Origin: Nemania diffusa
Taxonomy: Eukaryota; Ascomycota; Sordariomycetes; Xylariales; Xylariaceae
Length of the DNA stretch: 64,000 nt
Assembly (NCBI GenBank): GCA_038501195.1
Contig: JBBPUQ010000010.1
Location: 3,222,001 to 3,286,000 of the forward strand
Direction: 5' to 3'
Part shown: piece by piece, positions 1 to 11,750 of the stretch
How the letters are laid out: the number at the start of each line of letters is the position of its first letter
How positions within the stretch are numbered: position 1 is the stretch's first letter
The notes under the pieces: generated by a model
Database searches by the model: none
Told to the model about the DNA's origin: nothing
What the model saw: the letters and a program-made list of their open reading frames with translations, nothing else
Program-made: the position numbers and the translations under genes

Positions 1-1399
1 TAATTATTATATAAATTAATTAAATTAAGTTTATATTAATTTAAAATATATTATAAATATTATTATTAAAAATTTAAAATAATTGTTTTTTTATATAATT
101 TTTATTTATTAATTATTAATAATAGTTTTAAAATTTTAATATTATTAAATTATAAATAAACAATATTTTTAATTTTATATAATAAAATTTAAAACTAAAC
201 TTAAACAAATTTTAAATAAAAATAATTTAATTAAATTTAATAATATTTAAATTATATTTATAAATAAATATATTATATTAATTTAAAAAAGTTAAATTAT
301 ATAATTAATTAAAATTTATTTTTATATAAAAAACTTTATATAATAATATATTTTTTAATATATTTAAAATATATATATAAATAATATTTATTAATTAAAA
401 ATTTTTTATAACTTATTTATTATTATTTAAATTATTAATTTATAAAAAGTTAATATAATTATTTTAAATAAATAAATTAAATAATAAATTAATAATTATA
501 ATTATAAACAAATGTTTATATTTTTTAATTTATATTATAAAAAGTTTTTTATTTTTATAAATAATTTATTTATAAATAATATAAATATAATATTATAAAT
601 TAAAATTTTAATTATATTAGTTATAAAAACTTATATAAAAAATAATATTAATTTAAAATTTAAAATTTAAAATTTTTAATAATATTATTTATTAAAATTT
701 AAATAAATATAAATAAATAATTAACAATATATTAATTAATAAATTATATAAAATAATTAATAAATTTAATAATATAATTATTTTTTATATAACTTTTTAA
801 AAAATTTTAAAAATATTTTAAATTAATAAAAAAAATAACTTAATTAATATATTAATAAAAAAAGTATTAAACTAAATATTAAAAGTATTACTTTTAATTA
901 ATAAATTATATATATAAATAAAAATATATATAAAAAAAATAAAAAAAATATATATAAAAAAAATAAAAAAAATATATATATAAAAAAAACTATAACTAAA
1001 AATTCTTTTTACAACTATTAAAATAATAATATTAATTATAGTTAATATATATTTAATTTTTTTTTATATAATTTATTATTTATTTATTAAATAATTAATT
1101 ATATTTTATTATATATAATATTAATAAATTATTAATAAATTTATATAATTTATATATATATATTATATATATAAATTTTTTTTTAAATAAAAAAACAATA
1201 ATAATATTATATAATTACAATATTATATTTTGCTTTAGTTTTGCTATATATAATCGATTATATAAAATTAAATTAATATATTTAATTATATTTTATAATT
1301 TAATTGTTTTTTTTATAATAATATTTAAATTAATAATAAATAATAAAATTTTTATTTAATTAAATGATTTTTTATTTTTAATTTAATTAAATATTAATT

Positions 1400-2372
1400 A
1401 ATTTTATTATATTTAAATATTTTTATTATAATTAATATAAAATATATTTATATTATATAAAATAATTACTTTTTTTATAAGTTATATTTTTATAAATTAT
1501 TTATATTATATAATTTTATATATAAATTAAAATATATATTAATAAAGTTTATAAATTAAAAAAAATTTAAAAAATTAATATATTAATATTAAAAATTATA
1601 AAAAAGTTTAAATAATAATAATAAATTTTTGTTTATTTTTATATTAATTTAATTAATTTTTAAAAATAATTAATAATATTATTATATATAAATTATTAAT
1701 AAAACTATTAATATTATATTAAAAATAAAAAGTTTATTAAATTAATTAATCTTTAAAAATAATTATAAATAAAATTATAAAATTAAAAAAATATTAATAT
1801 TTTAAAAATTATATAATATTTTATAAATTAATAACTATTTATTTTTATTATTTTTATTTAAATTTTTATTAATTAAAAATTTTATAATTTTTATAAAATT
1901 TTATATATAAAATATATAATTTATAATTATATAATATAATTTTAATATAAAGTTTTATATAAATTTATTTAAAAATTATAAAACTTTTAATTAATAAAAA
2001 TTTAAATAAAAATAATAAAAATAAATAGTTATTAATTTATAAAATATTATATAATTTTTAAAATATTAATATTTTTTTTAATTTTATAATTTTATTTATA
2101 ATTATTTTTAAAAATTAATTAAGTTAATATAAAAATAAATAAAAATTTATTATTATTATTTAAATTTTTTTATAATTTTTAATATTAATATATTAATTTT
2201 TTAAATTTTATTTATTTTTTTAACTTTATTAATATATATTTTAATTTATATATAAAATTATATAATATAAATAATTTATAAAAATATAATTTATAAAAAA
2301 AGTAGTTATTTTATATAATATAAATATATTTTATATTAATTATAATAAAAATGTTTAAATATAATAAAATTA
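1400..2372. repeat. Large imperfect inverted repeat in AT isochore
   Basis: The segment from about 1400 to 1891 reads as the reverse complement of about 1971 to 2372, with a spacer of about 80 nt. The left arm carries about 100 nt extra near 1667-1760, bounded by a repeated ATTTTTAAAAATAATTA-like sequence. Mismatches between the arms are mostly C/T or G/A, for example near 1466 versus 2304. The arms could be two head-to-head copies of one decayed element or long terminal inverted repeats. Arm limits were set by eye and may move by tens of bases. Confidence 0.75.
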
Positions 2373-4594
2373 TATTTTTAAATTTTTTAAAATATTATTA
2401 TTTATTAATAATTTATTAATAATATTTAAATATTAAATATTAAAATTGTTATATTTTTATAACTTTTAAATAAATAAAAAAATTTAATATATAATTTATA
2501 TAAAAGTTTTATTATTTAAATTTATAAAAATAAAAAAATATTAATTTAATATATAATATATATATATATAATTTATAAATTAAAATAAAAAGTTAATTTA
2601 TATATAATAAATATACTTAAATAATAATTAAATTAAATATATTATAAATAAATTAATTAAAAAATAAAAAAAAAGCTTTTATATATAAATAATAAATGTT
2701 TAATTATATATTTATTATATATAATAATTAATTAAATTATATAATTAATAAATTAAATTGTTATTATTTAATTATAAATAAATTATTAATAATATTTTAA
2801 TAGTTAATATTAATTTAATATATAAGTTTATAATAAAATAATTTATTAATAAAAAAAAAACTAAAAAAGTTTTTATTTTATTATTAATAAAAGTTATTAT
2901 AATATAAAACTTTTTTTTATTAAAATAATTTTTAATTATATATAATATATATTATTAATATTATTAAAAATATTAATAATATTAATTTTTTTTATTATAA
3001 TTATAAATTTAATTTATTTATATATTAATTAATTTAATAATATATATATAATTTTAATATTTTATTATATAATAAAATAAATTAAATAATTTATAATATA
3101 TAAATATATAAAAAATTAATTAAAAATAATAGTTAATATTATAAATTATTTATATTTTATTTAATTAATTTAAAAAATATATTATATATAATATATTTTA
3201 TTAATATTATTAAAAATATTAATAATATTAATTTTTTAATTATATTTATAAATATATATAAATATTATTTTATTTATAAATATTAATTAATATAATTTAT
3301 TTTAATTTATTTAAATAAATAATAAAATTATAAAAAAATAATTAAATTATATTTTAATATATTTATTTTTTAAAATTAAACATTTATAATTATATTAATA
3401 TAATTAATAATAATTATATAGTTATTTTTATTAATTTATTAAAATTTTATTAAATATAATATTATTATAAATAAATTAATAATTAATATTAATTTAATAT
3501 ATAAGTTTTTAATAAATTAATAAATTATAAAAAATATAATATTAATTATAAATTTAAAAATTAAATAATATTATATATTTTTAAATATAAAACTAAAAAA
3601 TATATTTAATTTTTTTAATTAAATTAATATATTTATATAAAAACTTTTTAATTTATTATTTTAATTTTTTTATTAAATTTTAAATAAATTTATTATTTTA
3701 AATAAATAATAAAATTTTTTTATTTAAATATAAATATATTTTATAATATAAATTATAATATTATTTATAAATTTATATAATAAAATAATTTATTACAAAA
3801 ATAAAAAAAATATTATAAAAGTTTTTATTATATATTAATATTAATAATATAATTTTTTATTAAAATAATTAATATAATAAATAAAAATTAAAAAATTATT
3901 ATAGTTTATTTTAAAAATATATTGTTTTTATATAAATTTATTTATTTAATATTTTTAAAAACTTTTATTAATATAAAAAAATTTAAAAATAATTAATTAA
4001 TATAAATTAATAAAAAATAAAAAAAACTATAATTATAATATATAATTTATATAATCTTTTTTATTTTTTATATTATTAATATTAAAAATAATTATAAATT
4101 AATTTTAAATATTAATAAAAATATTAATAATAAATAAAATATATTATTAATTTAATGTTTTATAAATAATACTTTTATATATTATATTATATAAAAAATA
4201 TAAAAAATTATTATATTTAATTATTTAATATTATTTATATATATAAATATATATAATTATATTTTTTAAAAGTTATTTAAAAAATTAAAAAATTAAAAAA
4301 ATTAATTAAAATTTATAAAATTTAAATATATATATATATATATATAAATAATTTATATATAAATATAATAATATTTTAAATAATTTTATAAATAATTTAT
4401 TTTAAAAAAATATTAAAACTTTATTATTATTATTATTAATTATTTAATTAAATATTATATATTTTTAATTTTTAATTTTTAATAATAATTATTTAATATT
4501 TAAAAATTTTTTATAAATATAATAAATAATAATTAAATTAAATATATTATTAATATATTAATTAAAATTTAAAAAAAAAAAACATTTATATATA

Positions 4595-4760
4595 AATAAT
4601 AAAATTATTAAATTATAATTAATTATAATTAATATAAAAAAAATAATAATATAATTTTTTATTTTTTATTAATTAATATTAAATATTAATAAATAAAAAA
4701 TTATATTATTATTTTTTTTATATTAATTATAATTAATTATAATTTAATAATTTTATTATT
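4595..4760. repeat. Near-perfect inverted repeat, arms about 70-80 nt
   Basis: Starting at 4595 the sequence runs into its own reverse complement, ending at 4760. The outer bases read AATAATAAAATTATT on the left and the exact complement on the right. The centre is near 4678. It is much less diverged than the larger inverted repeat at 1.4-2.4 kb. Simple AT sequence can form palindromes by chance, but arms of this length with matching G/C-free order make duplication more likely. Confidence 0.65.
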
Positions 4761-5989
4761 AAATTTTTATTGTTTAAATTATATATTTTATAAATTTATT
4801 AAAATTATTTTTAAAAGTTTAATTTTTTTATTTTTAATTTTAATAAATTATATTAATATTTTTAATTTTATATAAATATTTATTTAAATAATTTATTTAT
4901 ATTATAATATATTTATTTTTTAATAATAAATATTTATATTTATATTAATTTATTAATATTTTATTAAATTATAATATTATTATAATTAAATTAAAATTAA
5001 TTATAAAAATTTAATTATAATTTATAATAATAATTTAATATATAATTTTTTAATAAAACTTAAATAAAATTAAAAAAGTTTTAATTATATATTATAATAA
5101 ATAATAATATAACTTTTTATTTAAAATAATTAATATAATAATAAAAAATTAAATTATTATATTAATATTTTTAATATTATATTATTTTTAAATTATTAAA
5201 TTAATTAATTTAAATTATATATTATAATTATATTTTTTTTATTAATATAATAATTAAATAAATTATATAATTTATAAATTAAATTAAAATTAATTTATAA
5301 TATTATTTTTTAAAAATTATTATTTAAAATATTTTTTAAAATATTAATTTATTAATAAATTATTTTATTTTATATTAGTTTTTTATTATTATTATATTAT
5401 ATAATTTTTATATAATATTTAAAATTTTTAAATAATTATTAAATATTTTATATAAAATTATTATTTATTAAATTATATTTTTTAAATTTTAAAATAATAA
5501 ATTATTAACTTTTTATTATTTATATATTATATAATTTATAATTATTTATTTTATTTTTAATTTAATTTATTTATAATATTTATAATAAAAATATAAATTT
5601 TAATAATTTAAAAATAAAATAAATAAAAATTATAAATTTTTATTTTATTATAAAAAAATAATAGCTTTTTTTAAATATATATATTATATATTTAATATTA
5701 ATAAATTTATATTTATATTTATTAAAACTTTATATATTTTTAATTATATTTTATTAATTTTGTTTATATTTATTAAAATTTAATATATATTTTATAATAT
5801 TTTATAATTTAATTAATATTTTATTTAATTTAATTTTTTTAAATTTTTTATTTTATATTTAAATATAAAATAAAAAAAATTTAAATATTATAATATTATA
5901 ATTTAATTAATTTCTTTAAATATTATTTATATATATATAAATAATTTATTAATTATTATATTTATTTATATAATATAAATATTTTTATA

Positions 5990-6260
5990 ATATTATTAAT
6001 TAATAATAATTTATTAATAATTTTAAAAGTTTAAATATAATTATATATTATATTTTTATATTTTTTAAATAAATAAAAAAATTAATATATAATTAATATA
6101 AAAGTTATAATATTTAAATTTATAATAATTAAAAATATTAATTTAATATATAATATATATATATTATTTATAAATAAATTATAAATTAATTAATTAAAAT
6201 ATATAAAAATAATTTTAATATATAAATAATAAAAGTTTAATTAAATTATATTAATATATA
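5990..6260. repeat. Degenerate direct repeat of the 2.40-2.72 kb segment
   Basis: The order of blocks here matches about 2400-2720: an AATAATTTATTAATAAT block, then an AAATAAATAAAAAAATTAATAT block, then TTTAATATATAATATATATAT, then TATAAATAATAAA followed by GTTTAATTA. A partial third copy of the last blocks lies near 4520-4620. Another shared block, TTAATTTAATATATAAGTTT, occurs near 2812 and 3492. Together they suggest a family of decayed elements repeated about every 1-2 kb in the isochore. Confidence 0.55.
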
Positions 6261-6713
6261 ATAATAAAAAAAATTATTATTAAAAATTATTATTAATATA
6301 AATATTTAATATAAAAAAAATTAAATTATATAAAAATTTAAAAATTATTATATAATAAAATAAAATAAAAATTTATTTATTTTTAAAATTTTAATAATTT
6401 ATAATTATAATATATTTTTAAAAAATTATAAATTTAAATATATAATAATATATTTAAAATAATATTTTATATTAAATTTAAATTTTATAATAATAATATT
6501 AAATTAATAATTAATTTATATATAATTATTTTTATTATTTTTTTAATAAAAAAATATATAAAATAAATAATTTTTAAAACTTTTTAAATAATTATATATA
6601 TAATTAATATTATAAATAAATAATTTATTTAATTTTATTTTATTAATAAAAATTTTTTTTTAATTATAAATAAATAATTAATTAATTAAATAAATAAATA
6701 AAATAAATTATTT

Positions 6714-6837
<124 letters not shown>

Positions 6838-7038
6838 TATATTAATTTTTTTTATTATTTCTATTATTTTTTTTATTTAGTTATTATTTATTTATTTATA
6901 TTATTATGTAGTACCTATTTGTACAAAGTTGTACGCCCGTGCACGTGTTTGTGTTTAGCAGCCCGACCCTGTATACCTTTGTTTTTCTCAGCGCGTGTCG
7001 CGCAAAGCTTTAGCACCTTTTTCTTTCAGCATGCCAAA

Positions 7039-8776
7039 ATGGGGCGCCCAACAATCAACCTTGATCCATGGAAAGAATGGATTATCGAAGAATACCGAAA
7101 TCATACCCGAGTCGAATCTATAATAAACGTTCTTAATTATTCCTACAACATACCGATTAAACGAACTGCCTTATATGCGCGATTAAAACAATGGGATCCC
7201 TAAGAATGAACAACGTACCAAGCATAGCGATAATCTTGACGAGCAACTTGCGACATTATATTATGAGTACGGGCTATCTGATCAACAGCTATATGCGCAT
7301 TTAACCCGCGATGGGTTTACTATATCTTTACACGGCATTGCGGTTATTCGCGCACGGTTGGAGATATATCGCAGATACCCGATCGAGGTTGTACAAGCAC
7401 GTCAACAGCAACTACGAGAGTTCTTTAGTACTGAAAAAGATATGCAAAGTTTAGCAAGTCGGCTCGGACTTCGAACCCTTGTTACTCATATGCGTCAACG
7501 ATTCTTTGCTTTACCTCGCGAAGCACTGTATAAAGTCTACCGAGAATTTCATGAAGTTTCGATTACTGAACGTTTAAACAAAGTTCATCGTCGCCGTGGA
7601 GGTTGGACCTGCCCTGGACCAAACTATATCTTGTCAGTAGACGCACACCTCAAACTTGCCGAATATGGATTCGAAATTTATGCCGGTATTGACGCCCATT
7701 CACGATTTATTCCATGGTTTTATGTTGGGTTTTCAGCAGTCACAGCTCGGTCTGTTTTTGCTCAATATATGGAAATAGTTGGTCAACATAACTATCTACC
7801 ACTTGTTATTCGATCAGATCGAGGTAACGAAACTTTAATGATGGCGATGGCACATTTTCTTTTATCTGAAGCTTCCGAGGGCGACCGATATCCACGTCAA
7901 TCACCTCTAGAAAAAGCTTGTGCTTCTATGTCTAAAACAGCACAAGCAAATACATTCTCGAGCAACGTTGCTCAATCTACTGCGTATAATAACAGCAATA
8001 AAAACACAAGAGATGGGTCTTTACGATGGAGTAGTTGCTGGTCCTTTGGCAAAAGCACAGCTAATCAACGGATTGAAAGCTGGTGGAATCGACTACAAGA
8101 AGGCCGTACATTGTTTTGGAGAGTAAGTATTTATACAAGCTTATACTACTATTATCGCACTTGTACTAATATACATTAGGAGTACTTTGGTACGCTCAAG
8201 CGTCAAGGCCTTTGGTCATCCGAGTTTCAAGAAGACCGTGTTGCTTTACTTTATATCTTTATGCCTCTAATTCGTTATGAGTGCTTCGAATTTGTACGTC
8301 TTTGGAATGGGCATCGCATCCGAGCTCAACGAACAAGACCACATGTTATTGCTGGTATTCCTTACCAACTATATACAATGCCAAATCCAGCTCAAGGCTT
8401 TGTTGATTGCCGTATACCTTTGAATAGGGAACGATGGTCTGAGCTTATGAAGTTAGTTGATGCCGACGGTATTGATTTAAATGCCTATCTTCCGGAAGCT
8501 ACAATGCAGATTTGTGATCGTTTAACTGCATCTTACTCGGATCGATTATTATCAGTTGCTCCTTTTACTAATCAAACTCCATATATTCACGAGTATGAGC
8601 GCTTAAGGACTGATTTAAGAAGTTATACTTTGCGCAAACAGGTGCCTCAGATTACCGAGCTTGTTAAACCTAGAGGAAGCTGGAATGAACTGAAACGGAA
8701 GCTAGAGTCGGCCGGCCTTAGTTTATCAGACTTGAACAACCTTGGACTAGATAATGAAGTAGATGATATGCCTTAA
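7039..8776 (+). pseudogene. Integrase-core (DDE-type) transposase-like gene, one frameshift
   Basis: The gene encodes a DNA-integrating recombinase-like protein of about 559 aa if the frame is joined. The first ATG in frame is 7039 (MGRP). Frame 1 runs to a TAA at 7201-7203, while coding similarity continues from 7199 in the next frame, so one extra C in the CCC at 7198-7200 explains the break. An intron at 8123-8179 (GTAAGT, TACTAAT, TTAG; 57 nt) is then removed and the frame runs to a TAA at 8774-8776. The N-terminus has two tandem helix-turn-helix-like units, each ending in an Arg-Leu helix, reminiscent of Clr5. The integrase core follows, with acidic residues in the motifs SVDAHLKL, RSDRGNET and NQRIESWW. 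These resemble the family of integrase-core proteins common in fungi. Alternatives to pseudogenisation are +1 recoding or an assembly error. Confidence 0.8.
8123..8179 (+). other. Intron within the integrase gene
   Basis: It has a GTAAGT donor, a TACTAAT branch point 14 nt before the acceptor, and a TTAG acceptor. Removal joins the NQRIESWW exon to the following EYFGTLKRQGLW exon in frame. The intron is itself a multiple of three and contains the only stop between the two parts. Confidence 0.85.
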
Positions 8777-8834
8777 TATAAGGAAAACTTGCTTGATTTA
8801 AGCTATAAACAGACTAAATAACAGTATGAAATAG

Positions 8835-9995
8835 TTATAATGAACTAAGAGAGCTTGGCGAGGAGACAACTTGGGATAAACCTCGCTTTCGTACCCCTGA
8901 CTGGTTTTCGCCAGTATTTTCCACTTCAGCTTGCTGTTTGGCCGCATTTCGTGTTCGCACAGGTGGGCCAAGGTGTTCATATTTATTCTTAGTTAGAATC
9001 GGTAGCTTAAAGCTTGGTGAGTCATGAGTAGGAGTCAATTCTTCTTTGATCTTTTTCGACGAAGGTGTTTGTGGCTCTAGCTGACGAGATGTTTCTAGAT
9101 CTAGCTTGATCTCGCTTGGCTCATCTTTCATTTTGCGTAAAAATGAGCTAGCACTAGTAGGCTCTTGTTTGATCAAGGTTGATCCAGGTTCAATTTTAAT
9201 CTTCTTTCTCGTTCTGCTGCTTGATGAACCTGAAGGTATGTCCGGAAAAGATTGAACCTCGCGTCCTTTGCCTTTTTTCGGTTTGATTGGAGAATGATCA
9301 GGCGGAGCTTTTTGCGGATAATAAAGATTAACCGCGAACTTGTCTTTACTAGCATCATTGCTAGCAGCTTTCAGGTCAGAAAGCTGAATAGGTTCTATAG
9401 GGTTTTTGGTCAACTCTATAACACCGCATCCATTGCCTGTTATAACTGATGCAACCAATCTACAAGCTTGTTCAGTGGCGTACGGGTTTGGAATTGCCCA
9501 GTTCGACTTGAGATATTCAATAAGTTCTTGGTGGTTATTGAATACTTGATTGATCGGAACAGTACGAGCCGACATAGCTTTGACCCGTTTGATCTTTTCA
9601 ATGGACTCGTATGTAAAAGTACCAATTGATTCAACAATCTCAAGTCCAACATAGATATTAATAGCCACACTATTAATAATGTCTTGTTTTTTTGTGCTCG
9701 TTGACGCAATACTCTGCTGTTGGTTTGTTTGTGCAAGAGTAAATGCAGAATCAAGTCGTGCAAGAGTGATCGGTCGTAATGAAGCTCCGGGCGCACTTAG
9801 CGCAGGTGTTGGAATAGAACGGGTAGGTTGAATAGACTTTGGCCCGGTCGCAGCTTGGATCGGTGAGCTCTCGGTAAGGTCGATAATAAGCGGAGGAGCA
9901 GAATTTGTACTTCGTAATGGTACATCGCAGTCAGGGCAAGCTTTAGTAGCTGGTTTCTCCCGAATAAGGGCTTGATGATTGATGGCGCAAACCAT
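8835..9995 (-). CDS. Unknown nuclear-type protein with SIM and SUMO-acceptor motifs
   Basis: Single-exon frame of 386 aa with an ATG start at 9995 and a TAA stop. I recognise no enzyme domain. Visible features are a CPDC pair at residues 20-23 and, directly after it, LIIDLTESSP (residues 36-45), which fits the canonical hydrophobic-Asp-Leu-Thr SUMO-interacting motif with flanking Ser/Glu. The middle (about 105-225) is ordered-looking. A basic, low-complexity tail carries five psi-K-x-E/D sites: IKIE (266), IKQE (275), MKDE (289), IKLD (296) and IKEE (316). Basic stretches such as RTRKKIK could act as nuclear signals. It converges on the integrase gene. A role in recruiting or exploiting host SUMOylation during transposition or silencing is inference; it could also be an unrelated captured host gene. 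Confidence 0.6.
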   Translation of the reverse strand: MVCAINHQALIREKPATKACPDCDVPLRSTNSAPPLIIDLTESSPIQAATGPKSIQPTRSIPTPALSAPGASLRPITLARLDSAFTLAQTNQQQSIASTSTKKQDIINSVAINIYVGLEIVESIGTFTYESIEKIKRVKAMSARTVPINQVFNNHQELIEYLKSNWAIPNPYATEQACRLVASVITGNGCGVIELTKNPIEPIQLSDLKAASNDASKDKFAVNLYYPQKAPPDHSPIKPKKGKGREVQSFPDIPSGSSSSRTRKKIKIEPGSTLIKQEPTSASSFLRKMKDEPSEIKLDLETSRQLEPQTPSSKKIKEELTPTHDSPSFKLPILTKNKYEHLGPPVRTRNAAKQQAEVENTGENQSGVRKRGLSQVVSSPSSLSSL

Positions 9996-10407
9996 TATGA
10001 CCTTTGCTTTACTATTCCGAGCTTGTACAATAGAAAGCGAGCATAAACAATGGTCTACAACCTAGATCAATGATTAAGATAATTTTAACATATACTGTAC
10101 TGTAAATTTTATTTGTGTTTATACTGTATACTTCTATTTAATTATTTTAAAATAGGTTAGCCCTGTTTTTATCTAGGGGTATGGTGTGTTGCTAGTGACC
10201 CAAAATTAGTTTTCGAACAGTTAGCCCTCTGGGTTGCCGTAGCCAGGGTGCACATGTACACCGATCACATCATGAAGCTTATACGACTTATTCGAAGCGA
10301 GCAGGTATAATGAGGAGGTGTTATTAGCTATATACAGTAGCCTCCATTTGTGGGTATCACACACTTCCTTATCGAAATGATCCTGATCCCGGGGCATCAG
10401 CACCAGC

Positions 10408-11750
10408 TCACAACGTCTTCAGGCCGGCTTGCATCGCTTTGATGTAGCTGTAGTCTGCCGAGTCCTCTCCCAAACTCCACCCCACTGCGCGCGCCGTTAG
10501 CGATCGATCATCCAACGACGTAATCCAGGTGCCGGGTATGGTCATAGGGGATTAGACTTACTGACGCCACCTAGGCCCTTCGCCTTGATAATCTTCTCAA
10601 ACTTCTGCGCGACGAACTCGGGTGTGTCCCAGGTCCAAAAATAGGACGTCGAGGGATCCCAGTACCACTGCCCACCCTCGCTCTGGTCCGCCTTGCCGCT
10701 CGCGAGCACGGGGACGCCCTCCATGAACGTCTTCGCGCCTGACCGGCCGGTGTCGCCGCCGCTCGCGTCTTCGAGGAGGGCGGTCTCGCACCCGATCGGC
10801 TGCGTGCACTCTTCGACGGTCTCGAAGTACTTGGCGTAGAAGGCGATGCCCAGGTTCATTTTCGCCGCATCCATGCCAAGCTCGATATACTTCTCGACGG
10901 TCTTAAGCGTCCCTTGCACCGAGGTGTGATGTTGGGTTGTATTATCGCGTCTTCATTGACTCAGGTTAGCTAATGGCTTCATACGCAAGCAGACACGGTA
11001 GTCAGTACCTATTCATAAGATCGTATGCCATGACCTATGTGAACGTTAATCAAATAAACTCGTCACCTCAAGGATGCTCTCTCCACTCACATTGACGACA
11101 TCTACAGCGTCGCTAATCGCGGGGACCTTTTCGGGAGTGAAAGCGATGAAGTCCCTCTCCAAACCAGGAACAGCAATGCTCAGCTCCTTGTCACCGATGG
11201 CATCCTTAATCGCACGTAAAAGCAAGGGGTAATTGTCTATCTCGTCCAACTTGCCCGAGTTAGGGTTTGTCTTGTAGTCGTCTCCGTTGCCGCCGGGATA
11301 CTCCCAATCGACGTCTACGCTCATTTTCCCAAGTTAGTAAAAGCACTAATAAAAGACGAGCTCCATTGAATACGCACCTACGCAATCATATCCATGACTG
11401 TCGAGAGTCGCAGCGACATTCTTTGCGAACAGTGCCCTAGTCTCCTCCGTCTTCTGTCCAGTTGAGTACCCAGCGGATAGCCCCCATCCGCCTATAGCCA
11501 GGCATATCTTCGTACCTTCATCAAAAGACGTACGAAGGCTGCTAGGGTCTACGAATGGGGTGTAGCTCCCCTCCGGGTTGGTGGTGAACAGCAGAGGGTC
11601 GGCGAAGGCAGTGATTACGTGTGTAATACCAGCCGTGTTTCCTTTCGATGGGGACGCTTTATGCCACTGATCATAGTACATAGCAAATCTAGGGGCTGCC
11701 GCAGCAACACTAGCCATACTAGCCGTCGCTACGGATCTAGAGAGATGCAT
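10408..11750 (-). CDS. GH18 chitinase, probably secreted
   Basis: Hydrolyses beta-1,4 GlcNAc linkages of chitin (glycoside hydrolase family 18). Exons on the minus strand: 11750-11378, 11314-11091, 11034-11009, 10950-10562 and 10484-10408, giving 362 aa. All introns are 56-77 nt with usable donors, and branch points such as TTACTAAC. Splicing restores the catalytic motif DCVDVDWE, with Glu129 as the expected acid/base, and the strand motif VMAYDLMN, partly encoded by a 26 nt exon. The substrate-binding region GLGGVMGWSLGEDS follows near the C-terminus. The first about 20 residues (MHLSRSVATASMASVAAAA) look like a weak signal peptide ahead of RFAMYYDQWH, the usual start of the barrel. No carbohydrate-binding module is seen. 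All key residues are present, so the gene is probably active although it borders the mobile and AT-rich DNA. Confidence 0.9.

Larger units (their letters stand above)
6900..10160. mobile_element. Candidate two-gene transposable element (integrase plus SUMO-motif protein)
   Basis: This insert has intermediate GC and two long convergent frames only 58 bp apart, wedged between the AT isochore and GC-normal chromosome. One frame is an integrase-core protein and the other is a SIM/SUMO-motif protein. The neighbouring isochore is heavily mutated, yet these frames are open apart from one frameshift, which implies a recent arrival or escape from RIP. The right edge is placed near 10160, where an AT-rich strip (10070-10155) gives way to normal DNA. 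I could not find terminal inverted repeats or a target-site duplication, so both limits are approximate and membership of both genes in one element is inference. Confidence 0.55.

Noticed and set aside
8261..8776. Separate 171-codon gene
   Set aside because: It joins in frame to the upstream integrase exon through a standard 57 nt intron, so it is the 3' exon of that gene.
6840..10230. Terminal inverted repeats of the insert
   Set aside because: I compared both ends by eye and found only weak TTGTACAA-like and repeated GTTAGCCCT matches, not convincing repeats.
10221..10403. 60-codon frame just after the chitinase stop
   Set aside because: It is out of frame with the chitinase and lies in its probable 3' UTR. 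No family features.
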